A stretch of DNA of 41,371 bases from NCBI RefSeq assembly GCF_014699075.1, contig NZ_JACXAB010000035.1, forward strand, positions 1 through 41,371, read 5' to 3'. The notes under the pieces are model-generated. The model did not search any database. It was given only the letters and a program-made list of their open reading frames with translations, and was not told where the DNA came from. Positions 31,103 to 39,484 of the stretch are shown here, in pieces. Source of the stretch: Microvirga sp. Its GTDB lineage: Bacteria > Pseudomonadota > Alphaproteobacteria > Rhizobiales > Beijerinckiaceae. The stretch's first letter is position 1. The number at the start of each line of letters is the position of its first letter. The position numbers were made by a program, and so were the translations under genes.

Positions 31103-32050
31103 CTAGCGCCGCTGGCCGAGTACGGCGGAGGCCGTCTTGAGGCCATGGCCACTCGCCTGCAGCGAAAACCCGAAATGGGTGAGATCCTCATCCAGAAGCC
31201 GGCTTCTGTAACTCGGATCCTCAAGCCATTGCGTCACGAAGGATCGGATATCGGCCGAGCTCGGCTGCGCTCCGCATCCTCCGCACCGCCCCATGATCGC
31301 TGCGAGCGACCGCCAATCTTGAAATGTGCTTGATGGCAGGGCCCGTGATAAATCGCCCTGGAGGTCGATCGCGGCAGTAGGCTGGCTGTCTTTCGGCAAG
31401 AGATTTGACGAGGCGCGGATCAGTGCCGGGGCGGCCTTCAAGGGTGCGTGGTTCCTCGCACGCCGCTCCTTATTGATTCGCTGGAGCGCCAAGGCGGTCT
31501 GCTCGTCCGACCCTGTGACCAGGTCTGCTTCGTCCGGCTGACCTCCCCGGGGGGTGCCAGCTCCTGCAAAAGTCTGCACAGCATAGAGTGTTTGATCCGG
31601 GCCCACGACGATGCCGAAGCCGAAGCGGTCCAGACCTCGTCTCAAGATGTTTTCCCGATGGGGCGGGCTGTTCATCCAGCCTTGATGCAGCTCCTCTATT
31701 CTTTGCTCCGTCGGGGGTGCAGGACAGCCCTGACAGCGTGCAATGTTTTCCGCCGTGACCTGCCAGCGGCTGCCACCCGCCTCAAGATAGCGATCTGCGA
31801 CCGTATCGCCTTCCGGCGAGGTATGAGCATAATAGCCTCGCCGCAGCATGTCCTCGGCATGGGATTGAGCTGCGGAATTCAAAGGTGAGCCTAGTGACAA
31901 GGACTCTAATCCGTGTTCTCGACGCTCATCATTGACGAGTTCAAGGGCCTTCTGGCGGAGCTGATCCAGATCACCTGTTTCGGCGGCAGACACCGGATTA
32001 TGAAAGGATATTGAAGCCAAAAGGATGGTGACAGCAAGGGAGCGGATCAT
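31103..32050 (-). CDS. Secreted protein with a CAP/SCP domain and a second, degenerate CAP unit
   Basis: 315 residues; ATG 32050 has GGAAGG five nt upstream. Signal peptide ends PVSAAE (about residue 23). The first CAP unit (about 30-165) has LELVNDERREHGLESLSLGS, AAQSHAEDMLRRGYYAHTSP with the conserved His, TAENIARC and GWMNSPPHRENILRRG with the second His. The second unit (about 185-310) repeats the order (ALQRINKERRARNHAPLK, MGRCGGCGAQPS, WLEDPSYRSRLLDEDLTHFG) but lacks the His residues. Both units share a CxxC after the EN helix. CAP proteins bind lipids or act as extracellular factors; the function of bacterial ones is largely unknown. Confidence 0.88.
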   Translation of the reverse strand: MIRSLAVTILLASISFHNPVSAAETGDLDQLRQKALELVNDERREHGLESLSLGSPLNSAAQSHAEDMLRRGYYAHTSPEGDTVADRYLEAGGSRWQVTAENIARCQGCPAPPTEQRIEELHQGWMNSPPHRENILRRGLDRFGFGIVVGPDQTLYAVQTFAGAGTPRGGQPDEADLVTGSDEQTALALQRINKERRARNHAPLKAAPALIRASSNLLPKDSQPTAAIDLQGDLSRALPSSTFQDWRSLAAIMGRCGGCGAQPSSADIRSFVTQWLEDPSYRSRLLDEDLTHFGFSLQASGHGLKTASAVLGQRR

Positions 32051-32612
32051 ATGCACCTTCCAGAGATGCTGTTGAATTCGAGATTGCGACGTCTGTCTTT
32101 TGCCCTTGTGCGCCTTGCACCCGCGAAGCACCGGAATTCGGTTGCCGGGTTAGCCGCTCTGCTCAAGCAGGCAGTGGCCATGCCAGAATAGTAGGTTACG
32201 AACTCGGATCTACGGCATAGAACGAGATCTAGTCCGACACTGCCCGACATGTCGGTCCTACCCTTTACATGGACTTGGAGCCAAGACATGTAGCGGAGCA
32301 ATCATAATCTCCTCACCGTCAGAGTTGTGCAAGCACAAGAGCCCACAAGGTTACAATGGCCAGTGACGATAAGGTCAGGACAATGGTCAAAGCGCTTGGA
32401 AAACTCATTCTGGTGGTTCCAGTTGATCAACCTACCCTCGCCTGGTGAAATGGGGCTGTTCTCGGTACAGTTCCGCACGATGGTACGGTTTCGTACCGCT
32501 TAAGCAGCATCCAAGGAGGCAAGCCGAGCGTAAGATGGGTAGCTAGGTGGTGTAGCTGAGTGGTGGCTAGGTAAATTGTAGTCTTTGGCCCAGCTGCCTA
32601 AGCAGGTAGTGT
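32051..32612. other. Intergenic region with several dyads
   Basis: No gene supported. It contains TTGTGC-AA-GCACAA at 32325-32338, an imperfect copy GGTACA-GTTC-CGCACG at 32464-32479, the perfect GGTACG-GTTT-CGTACC at 32482-32497, and a ribosome-site-like caaggaggcaag at about 32512 with no long ORF behind it. It may be the control region of a lost gene. Confidence 0.45.
32482..32497. promoter_or_regulatory. Candidate operator, GGTACG-N4-CGTACC dyad, copy 4
   Basis: Perfect 6-bp arms, GGTACG-GTTT-CGTACC, with an imperfect copy 18 nt to the left. No intact gene starts nearby; the nearest is the CAP gene, 430 nt away. Confidence 0.4.
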
Positions 32613-33303
32613 TTACTGAAAAGCACCCTTGAGCACGCCATAGCAGTAGCAGGTCAGGCTCTCTAGCTTGGGACGATCCAGGATGCTGATCTGACGCGGC
32701 CCCACGCGAATGGCTCCGGTCTGGTCCAGTTCATGAAGCACCACCGTGATGCTGGCGCGTCGTACTCCCAGGATCTTGGCTATGGCTTCGTGCGTGAGAG
32801 CGAGGCCGGGCGCCTCCAGACGATCATGAGCCATGAGCAGGCAGCGTGCGACGCGGCCTGTTAAGGGATGACGCACATTACACGCGCTCACCGGGGCCGC
32901 CTGAACCAGAATGGTGTAGATGTAGCGCAGCAGCAGTGGGCGAAGCTCCGGGAGGGCTTCCATAGCTTGGGTCAGGTCAACCGAACTCATGGCCCAGGCA
33001 CTACCCGCCACCTGCACAACGCGCTGGTGCGGCGAGGCTGGTACTCCGAGCGCAACAGGTATGCCGACGAACCCCTCCGAACTAACCTCGGCCTTCGGCG
33101 ATGTGGTTCTTCTGGTCCGTAGGAACAGCCACGGACACCAGCCCGGTTTCGATGAAGTAGACCTGCTGGACAGGAAGCCGCGCATGGTGGAGAACACGCC
33201 TGGGCTTGAGCACATCAGGTTTCAGCTGCGGCGTCAGGTGATGGAAGCTTGCCGGAGATAACGACCGCAACAGCTTGTTCTGAGGCAGAGCTTGCGACGT
33301 CAT
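32613..33303 (-). pseudogene. Crp/Fnr family regulator, frameshifted
   Basis: ATG 33303 has a perfect GGAGG five nt upstream and opens MTSQALPQNKLLRSLSPASF. The barrel part (VYFIETGLVSVAVPTDQKN) ends at a TAG near 33085. One base out of frame the same protein continues as EGFVGIPVALGVPASPHQRV, a helix-turn-helix (LALTHEAIAKILGVRRASIT) and the tail ISILDRPKLESLTCYCYGVL. One indel near 33095 separates the halves, so a full-length regulator is not made. The gene is otherwise complete, suggesting recent inactivation. It is similar in layout to the intact Crp/Fnr gene at 22207. Confidence 0.85.
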
Positions 33304-33442
33304 GGCCGCCTCCACTGTGCTGTTTGGTGCCATAGGCAGCAGAGGCTGGCTTCTCCGCTGGATCAGCCTACTCCCTTCCTGAGAACCCGTCTGCATAGAT
33401 GTTTGCATTCATCTCAGTTTGGGAGTTCAGCCAAGATGGTAT

Positions 33443-33760
33443 TTAGATGGACGAGCCGGGCAGCCGCTGCTCGTAGGCTTCCAGACGATCCAGCAACACT
33501 CGCAGGCTGCCTCTTCGAGACCTTAGCGGTCGAGAACCGTGATGACCCCACGGCAGTGCCATTCTCAAGCCAACTCACTGTCGAGACCACGCCCTCCTCA
33601 GGAAAGGAAGCGTTTGTGATTTCCTGATCCGCATCGGCCAGCACCTGTCCCTGACGCAAGCTGATGCTGTGGAATTGCGGGCGCAGTTTCTCCCGATTTC
33701 CGGAGGGATCACGCGCAGGATTTGGTTGCTTGGCCCTGTCTCTGGCATCATTCGACAATG
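33443..33760 (-). pseudogene. Crp/Fnr family remnant with internal deletion
   Basis: On the minus strand an N-terminal piece (SNQILRVIPPEI, then after a 1-nt shift EKLRPQFHSISLRQGQVLAD and EEGVVSTVSWLENGTAVG) joins directly, at about 33545, to the C-terminal tail of the same family: ITVLDR, stop, GLEEAACECCWIV, and after another shift EAYEQRLPGSSI with a stop at 33443. The middle of the protein (most of the barrel, the dimer helix and the DNA-binding domain) is missing. So this is a copy with an internal deletion of roughly 400-450 nt plus at least two shifts and a nonsense codon. Confidence 0.65.
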
Positions 33761-33930
33761 GAGCAGATCTGGTACAGGTTCAATTGATGAGCAAGGGGCA
33801 AGGATATGCACCAGTTAATAGTGGCGGCGCTGGAGAAAGCCATCTCTTCCGGTCACCACCCGTACACGTGCATGGGACGGAGACACGGGCACTGCGTTCT
33901 GTTCGAGAACTCCATTACAGGCCCTTATAG

Positions 33931-34209
33931 ATGCCATGTTATTTCTTACATGTCCGAGACGGTGGCCATCTGACCAAGGACAAGGAAGGGGAGGATTTCC
34001 TCAACTTAGCAGAGGCTTGCGCCGAAGCCTTGGAAACAGCCCGTGAGATGTGGGCTGAGGCCCTCCAGGAGGGAAGTGGTCGCGACTATCTCGATGCCAT
34101 CATCATCATCGCCGACGCGAAAGGTCGCGAACTGACGACCATCTCCTTCATTGAGGCCTTGCCTCCACGGCTGCACTCAAAGCTTGCACCGGCCTATGCG
34201 GTCAATTGA
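33931..34209 (+). CDS. DUF6894 family protein
   Basis: 92 residues. MPCYFLHVRDGGHLTKDKEG followed by the AEACAEALETAREMWAEAL helix, a DAIIIIADAKGRELTTISF strand pair and EALPP, the full pattern of the short alphaproteobacterial DUF6894 family (MPxYFFHxRDG...DxEG). The Ile/Asp-rich strand and the invariant D-x-x-G turn are present. The ribosome site before ATG 33931 is poor. Its 3' end overlaps the decayed tautomerase gene on the other strand by 16 bp. Function of the family is unknown. Confidence 0.85.
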   Translation: MPCYFLHVRDGGHLTKDKEGEDFLNLAEACAEALETAREMWAEALQEGSGRDYLDAIIIIADAKGRELTTISFIEALPPRLHSKLAPAYAVN

Positions 34210-34477
34210 GCTGCAACATCCGGTCCGCCATGGTGCTTAGACAGCGCGGCCTTGGAGGCGGCTAAGCCGGCGGCCAGAGTGTGGACGTAATCGGCTTTCA
34301 GGGCTTGTCCACCGACGCCCCAGTCACCGCTCTCCACTTCGTTGATAGTGACCCACGCCACACCGTGAAGTTTTCACCTTCGATGGAGACCATGGCCTCG
34401 GCGACCTTCTCAATCACCTCTTGTTTCATCTCTGGCGTGAACACGCCCTTGATTGTGTGAGCCGGCACGAGAGGGAT
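34194..34477 (-). pseudogene. Tautomerase (4-oxalocrotonate tautomerase-like), start codon lost and frameshifted
   Basis: On the minus strand AAGGAG is followed after 6 nt by ATC CCT CTC GTG, where relatives begin ATG-Pro-Leu-Val; the start codon thus appears changed to ATC (34475-34477). The protein reads HTIKGVFTPEMKQEVIEKVA and EAMVSIEGEN, then loses frame at about 34360. One base over it continues VAWVTINEVESGDWGVGGQA, LKADYVHTLAAG and a tail to a stop at 34194. The Pro2 catalytic residue codon is still there but cannot be exposed at the N terminus. Two independent lesions make it a clear pseudogene. Confidence 0.75.
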
Positions 34478-34519
34478 GACTTTCTCCTTGTTTACAATCG
34501 CTTCGATTGAGACTGCGGA

Positions 34520-34672
34520 CAAACGACAGGTGGCCGTCGCTGGGCTGGTGATCACGTCAGGTCACGTCCGGCATCTGCACCATGCCGATATTCCTGGCAA
34601 CGGCGGATTCTGCCACACACCTTTTCCGTGGATGTACTGCTGTAGGAGACTGGTGCAGCCGCGCGGCATTAG
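34520..34672 (+). pseudogene. 3' fragment of a receiver-domain gene related to the one at 40376
   Basis: Reads GLVITSGHVRHLHHADIPGN then, after a 1-nt loss near 34615, FSVDVLL, TAG (34643), ETGAAARH and a stop. This aligns residue for residue with the end of the intact receiver gene (GLVITSGHVRHLRPADVPGN ... EVLLQEIGEAARH), with DNA identity of roughly 80 % by eye over 150 nt. The Gln codon CAG has become TAG. The receiver front half is absent; sequence to the left belongs to the tautomerase remnant. Confidence 0.7.
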
Positions 34673-34814
34673 ATGCCCGGAGAGTTCCAACTCGGAGGCG
34701 GTGGCGGTTGCATGATGCTCCGCGGCGCCTTCCATCCCAGCTGCAGTTTGCAATGCGGAGGCCACATCAGCTGGGCCGGGAATCGGTGTCCGTGGCTATT
34801 GCTCTCCCAGGCAT

Positions 34815-35037
34815 TCAAGCCAATCCGGGCAGCAGGGCTGATACGCCACGATGCGATAGACACGAGGAAGGAAAGACTCTGAGATCCAGGCGGGGTTCGG
34901 CGCGAATGGCACGATAATAGGAGCAAGCCTGCGTCTCCAAATGTGGACGGTCGCAGATTGTGATCTGCCTGCACTCACGGGAGATGGCGCCTTTCTGTGC
35001 CAGCTCGAGCAGGGCCTCCCCGCCGGGCGGGTTGAGG
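34815..35037 (-). pseudogene. C-terminal fragment of a Crp/Fnr regulator
   Basis: The minus-strand frame ending at TGA 34815 reads EALLELAQKGAISRECRQIT, ICDRPHLETQACSYYRAIRA, matching position by position the end of the neighbouring Crp/Fnr copy (LHELDQTGAI ... ISILDRPKLESLTCYCYGVL). Only the last wing of the DNA-binding domain and the Cys-Tyr tail remain. No upstream part was found. Confidence 0.55.
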
Positions 35038-35300
35038 ACCAGAGAGGAACTCTGGCGGAGGCGATCTGTTCTGCTCCCGTCCGCTGCGGCAGCTTCGCTC
35101 CAACATAGTGCCGGATTAGGTTCTATCAGGGTTCGTCAGGATGCAAACGATGTCTCTCATGTGTCCATCTTCTAGCCGGGCCCCGCTCCCACACCGGAGG
35201 TCGACTCCATGAACCCCAGCATCCCAGTAATCCGGCATTCCTGCCATGCGATGCTTGGCCGTCTATTGCCCGGCCCGATGTCAGCGCGGTTGTGTTTGCT

Positions 35301-36875
35301 ATGCTCAGGCTGACGGCATTTTGGGCAATCCGTCTCCTGGCCGGGATCTTCGCCATTGGGGTGCTCGTGGCCCTCGCGGAGCGGCGTTTCAGGCAAGTGC
35401 GTCGGCAACTCCTCAGCCGTGATGACGAGTTCCGGCCCGAGCGGCCCCTGCGCCCCTCACCTCTGGCTGAGGCGGCACAGCGCGGGTCAGGTGCGAACGG
35501 AGGCCATAGTGGCCACCGCCTCCTCGCCGAGGGTCCCAGGGCGCTCGCGACGCGGCTCGCGCTCGTGCAATCTTCGGCCAACACCCTCGACCTGCAGTAC
35601 TATGCCTGGTACGACGATCTGGCCGGCCGCCTCATGGCGCGGGCGGTGCTGCAGGCGGCCGGGCGGGGTGTGCGCGTGCGCATTTTGCTTGATGATCTGC
35701 ATGCCCACTCGACCAAGAGGCTCGTGCGCGCGCTTGCGGTCCATCCGCAGGTCACGGTACGGGTCTACAACCCGTCGGTGACGCGCCGCGCCTATTTCTT
35801 GAATTGGCTGTTTTCCTTCTCCCGCCTGAACCGGCGCATGCACAACAAGGCACTGGTGGCGGATGGCAGCGCCGCGATCGTTGGCGGGCGCAACATCGGC
35901 GATGTCTATTTCGGCTTAGCGGCCAACATGAACTTCCGCGATCTCGACGTGCTGACCATCGGGCCGGCGGCGCAGGCAGTGGAGGCGTCATTCGAGCGGT
36001 TCTGGGCCAGCGAGTTCGCCATGCCATCAGCGGCATTCGGCGTGGAGGAGCATGGGAAGGAGGCTGAGGTCGAGAGCATCCTGACCCGATTGGACTGTAG
36101 CATCAGAGACAGTCTGCGCCGGCGCGGCTTGGCCGGAAGGCCACGGGACGGCATCGACGGGGTGCTTGCCGAACTGGTTCCCGACTTGGGCTCGCTTCTG
36201 TCCGACCTGATCTGGGCGCCGGCGACCGTGCTGGACGATGCACCAGGAGGAGATGCAAAAGCGGGCAGGCTCCAACAATCTCTCTGGGATACCCTCCGCG
36301 ACATCCGCGGCTCGCTAGATATCGAGAGCGGCTACCTCATCCCTGACGAGGAGGATCTGGCGCGCTTCCGGCTATTGACCGCGCGCGGGGTGGCGGTTCG
36401 GGTCGTGACCAACTCCTTGGGTACCAATGACGTCCTGCCAGCCCAGATCGCCTACGCCCGCCACCGCCGCAGCCTGATCGCAGCCGGCATCGAGCTGCAC
36501 GAACTGCAACCGGACGCCAGGGTCCGCCGTGCCCTGTCCCTTCTGGGGAGCTCAGGCGGCGCCGGCCTGCACGCGAAGATCATGCTTGCCGACGGACATC
36601 TGGCGGTGATCGGCTCCTACAATCTCGACCCGCGTTCGGCGGAGTATAACACGGAACTGGTGCTGCTGATCGAGGGAGAAACCTTCGCTCGGGAGCTTGC
36701 TGCAATCATGAGGCAGGTGCGGTCGCCGTCCGAAAGCTACCGCGTCGAGCTGCGCCGGGACCGACTGGTGTGGATCGGCGATGGCGCCGCGCTGACCCGG
36801 GAGCCGGGAGTCACGCTGCCGGCGCGGCTGCTCGCGGTATGCATGCGCATTCTCCCGGTCGAATGGCTGCTGTAG
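35301..36875 (+). CDS. Phospholipase D-like protein, cardiolipin synthase C (YmdC) type
   Basis: 524 residues from ATG 35301 (GTG at 35292 adds three). An N-terminal hydrophobic segment (AFWAIRLLAGIFAIGVLVAL) anchors it. The first HKD site is RRMHNKALVADGSAAIVGGR followed by NIGDVYFG; the second is GLHAKIMLADGHLAVIGSYN followed by LDPRSAEYNTE. Between them is LDLQYYAWYDDLAGRLMARA, typical of the ClsC group, which makes cardiolipin from phosphatidylglycerol and phosphatidylethanolamine. Both HxK(x)4D-like sites keep His, Lys and Asp. Alone, with no ymdB partner. Higher GC than the decayed neighbours suggests selection has kept it. It may compensate for the broken phospholipase D gene at 20 kb; that is speculation. 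Confidence 0.9.
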   Translation: MLRLTAFWAIRLLAGIFAIGVLVALAERRFRQVRRQLLSRDDEFRPERPLRPSPLAEAAQRGSGANGGHSGHRLLAEGPRALATRLALVQSSANTLDLQYYAWYDDLAGRLMARAVLQAAGRGVRVRILLDDLHAHSTKRLVRALAVHPQVTVRVYNPSVTRRAYFLNWLFSFSRLNRRMHNKALVADGSAAIVGGRNIGDVYFGLAANMNFRDLDVLTIGPAAQAVEASFERFWASEFAMPSAAFGVEEHGKEAEVESILTRLDCSIRDSLRRRGLAGRPRDGIDGVLAELVPDLGSLLSDLIWAPATVLDDAPGGDAKAGRLQQSLWDTLRDIRGSLDIESGYLIPDEEDLARFRLLTARGVAVRVVTNSLGTNDVLPAQIAYARHRRSLIAAGIELHELQPDARVRRALSLLGSSGGAGLHAKIMLADGHLAVIGSYNLDPRSAEYNTELVLLIEGETFARELAAIMRQVRSPSESYRVELRRDRLVWIGDGAALTREPGVTLPARLLAVCMRILPVEWLL

Positions 36876-37358
36876 GCAACTGCACCTTTCAATCGGCAGG
36901 GAGGGCTTCACTTGCCGTCAGGCCGGACCCCTTACGGACAAGGGTGGTGCCGTTTATCCTAGCCGAAAATAGCTCCCGATTCGCGGGTCGTAGGAGCGGA
37001 AACGGCTCTCGCAAGACGCGATGGCACTGGCGCTATTGTTCGCTGCGGCTGCTCCGACAATACGCGACGATCTCGGCGCGGCCAGGCTCGGCAACTGGAG
37101 GGCGCCCGGCATGCGGCCAGGCGCCCTTTCGCGGATTCAGCGGGTCGAGATTGTCGCCTCCGGTCTGCCGAACCTCTACTCCAGAATCTTCAAATTCGTT
37201 GAGGACGGCAATCCTTCTTGCCTCGAGGCTGGAAAAGGCGGGTCTGCAAACTGCGGTTCCGGCACTTGGTCCGCCATCGGACAGCAATGTCGTGCTTTTT
37301 GCTGCATTTTTCCTGCCGGTCCGGGATATCCGCAGCCCGCCTCCGCTTTGTGGTGGGC
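36876..37358. other. Intergenic region
   Basis: No gene supported on either strand. A 113-codon frame at 37021 and an 84-codon minus-strand frame lack recognisable domains and ribosome sites. No clear hairpin terminator was seen for the convergent cardiolipin-synthase-like and EF-hand genes. Confidence 0.4.
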
Positions 37359-37790
37359 TTAGACGTCCCAGAAGCCGCCGTCGCCGATATCGTCGCCGAT
37401 GTCGCCGAACTCGGGCTCCTCAATGATCTTGTCGCCATCGCTGTCGTAGGAGGCGTAGACGCCATTGTAGAACTCGTCGTTCGACAGCCTGTTGTCGTCA
37501 TTCACATCCCACTCGCCGAACGCGTTGTCGCCGAAGCGGGTGTTAAATGCCGTGGCATCGTCTCCAAGGCCGGTTTCAAACTCGCTTTCTGTCAAACCCA
37601 GGTCGTCGTTTTCATCCCATGCGTTGAAGACACCAACCTCTTCAAAGTTCGTCCGAAACTCCTCACTCGTCAGCCGGGCATCTGCATTCACATCCCACTC
37701 GCCGAATTCCGCAGCGCTCGCGGGGGCCGCGAACAGCATCAGACCAAGAGCGCATGCTCCAAGACGAGAGACATTGTTGAACAGTTTCAT
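37359..37790 (-). CDS. Secreted protein with four EF-hand-like calcium-binding loops
   Basis: 143 residues; AAAGGAG eight nt before ATG 37790. The signal peptide ends APASAAE (about residue 27). Four loops of the DxNxDxxLxxxEF type follow at near-regular spacing: DVNADARLTSEEF, DENDDLGLTESEF, DVNDDNRLSNDEF and DSDGDKIIEEPEF. Loop positions 1, 3, 5 and 12 keep acidic or Asn ligands, so calcium binding in the periplasm is likely. The mature protein is very acidic. A palindromic promoter region lies upstream. Role unknown; may buffer or sense calcium. Confidence 0.9.
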   Translation of the reverse strand: MKLFNNVSRLGACALGLMLFAAPASAAEFGEWDVNADARLTSEEFRTNFEEVGVFNAWDENDDLGLTESEFETGLGDDATAFNTRFGDNAFGEWDVNDDNRLSNDEFYNGVYASYDSDGDKIIEEPEFGDIGDDIGDGGFWDV

Positions 37791-38077
37791 GGCGTAATCT
37801 CCTTTGCTGTGTAGGGGCTGAGCTCCGTGGCGCGGGCATCATTACCTCACACCACTCAGCGCCTTAAGATTTAACCGGTCATTCCCCTGCTGGTTCGAAT
37901 TTTGTACTGTACAATGGCGTACAACATTCGGTATCGAATGATCAATTTGGACAGTTTACTTAAATAATGCTTCAGATAAACGGTTGGTGCCCACTTTATA
38001 CTATCACGATCTCTGATCGGAACCGGATGGGTTCAGTCGTCCTCTCGTTCGTTGATTGCCCTCTCTGACCAGACGCG
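37791..38077. promoter_or_regulatory. Promoter region of the EF-hand gene with two palindromes
   Basis: TTGTAC-T-GTACAA at 37892-37904 and CATTCG-GTAT-CGAATG at 37925-37940 lie 100-150 nt upstream of the minus-strand start; a third half-site GTACAA falls between them. The region is AT-rich compared with its surroundings. No -35/-10 pair was assigned with confidence. Confidence 0.5.
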
Positions 38078-39115
38078 TCAGCAGCCATCATCGGACCGGG
38101 TCTGCCCTCCGGATCCTCCGGCAGGAGGCATGGTGGTATCGTGCCCCATGCTCATGGAGATGGCAGCCGGCCAGCGTGTAAGGCGCTTGACCGCGCTGAC
38201 CACAGCCTCGGGCCGAACATGGTGGGCCATGTGACCGACCCCCGGCAGCTCGACGAGCTCAGCATGCGGAAGGTCGTGCCAGAGCCGCTTCGTCTGGTGC
38301 TCGGGATCGACCACCTTGTCGCCTGTTCCGGTGATCAGGACCGATGGAATGCTCACCTGCCGGTAGTGCGGGCACAGGGCCGCGGCGGTGGCGCCAAGGT
38401 ATTCCATATCGAGGGCCGCCGCCCTGCGATGGGCGGGACGGCAGCAGAGCGACACAGGAAACGCCTCAAAACGCTTTGGAACGGGACTCGGCGCAAACAG
38501 GAACCGGATCACCGCAGGGGCAATCAGCCGCGCCAGCGGCGGGAGCACTGTGTGGCGCAGAAGAAAGCCCACGCCTGGTGCCGCGGCAATGGAGACAGCC
38601 TGGGCCAGCGGTCGCTCGACCGGGTAGTAGAAGCCGGAAACCAGCACCAAGCCTGACGCCCGGGCCGGATATGTCAGGGCATGCGATAGGGCGACGAGCG
38701 TTCCCCAGGAGTGCCCGACCAGGATGGGCCGTTCGACGCCGAGTTCATCTAGCACGTCGTCGAGCCATCCAGCCTGCTCCTCCGGGGTTTTGAGATCCCG
38801 CGCGGGCTGGCTGCTGTAGCCGTAGCCGGGCCGGTCAAGGGCGATCACCCGGTGGGAACCGGCGAGCGCATGGCACACCCCGGCAACCATGAAGTCCTCA
38901 AGCAGCCCGCCTGCCCCATGGAGGAGAACGATCGGTTGTCCCTGTCCGAATTCGCGGACACGCAGGTGACCGCTTCGGGTCCGGACGAAGGAGCCGACGG
39001 GCGGATGAGCCTGTACTGCAGCCCAGGTCTGCAGGCGCGTGATCAATGCGCTCCCGCCCAAGGCGGCGATGGCCCAAAGGCCGGTTCGCTTATCGTTGTT
39101 TTTGGTTTTGGGCAT
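38078..39115 (-). CDS. Alpha/beta hydrolase
   Basis: 345 residues from ATG 39115. A membrane-anchor-like segment near the N terminus (LWAIAALGGSALITRL) precedes a canonical alpha/beta hydrolase: oxyanion segment VLLHGAGGLLEDF, nucleophile elbow GHSWGT (Ser), acid in ITGTGDKVVDPEHQ (Asp) and the His in GVGHMAHH. The cap region is about 90 residues. Substrate unknown; similar proteins include haloperoxidase- and esterase-like enzymes. The frame is open upstream to an ATG at 39370, which would add 85 residues starting with a hydrophobic helix; I prefer the shorter form since the added part is low in protein character. The ribosome site is weak in both cases. Confidence 0.88.
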   Translation of the reverse strand: MPKTKNNDKRTGLWAIAALGGSALITRLQTWAAVQAHPPVGSFVRTRSGHLRVREFGQGQPIVLLHGAGGLLEDFMVAGVCHALAGSHRVIALDRPGYGYSSQPARDLKTPEEQAGWLDDVLDELGVERPILVGHSWGTLVALSHALTYPARASGLVLVSGFYYPVERPLAQAVSIAAAPGVGFLLRHTVLPPLARLIAPAVIRFLFAPSPVPKRFEAFPVSLCCRPAHRRAAALDMEYLGATAAALCPHYRQVSIPSVLITGTGDKVVDPEHQTKRLWHDLPHAELVELPGVGHMAHHVRPEAVVSAVKRLTRWPAAISMSMGHDTTMPPAGGSGGQTRSDDGC

Positions 39116-39484
39116 TGATCTGTTCCCACTCGTGCGTGTCGCAGTGCTGCTCCGCAGAGCTGGATGCAAATCCGCCAACATAGTTGCTCTCCGGGCGGGG
39201 TCGCCGCGCTCAGGGCAGATGCTGGCTGTCAAGGCTGCGTCGGCGGGGTGGCAGGCGGAACGGCCCCTGTTGCCAGGGAAGCAACGGAAGGCCCCACGGA
39301 CCCAAGCCAAGGCGACTAGGATGATTAGGCCAACTACGAAGAAGAACAGCCCGCCGACGCCCCGGCTCATGCCAACCGACGGTGGTACAAGACATTGGTG
39401 CAGGCGCCCACGTCCTTTTCGCTGTCATCCTCATCTCGGTGGAAGGTCAGGGAAGTTCCCTTCCTCAGTAACTGGCACCATCCC
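39116..39484. other. Region upstream of the hydrolase gene
   Basis: Contains an open frame continuous with the hydrolase from ATG 39370 that starts with a strongly hydrophobic helix (FFFVVGLIILVALAWV). It could be the remains of a separate small membrane protein or an N-terminal extension of the hydrolase. Nothing else recognised. Confidence 0.3.

Noticed and set aside
39116..39370. N-terminal extension of the alpha/beta hydrolase with a hydrophobic helix
   Set aside because: No ribosome site at ATG 39370, and most of the added 85 residues look non-coding; left as an open alternative.
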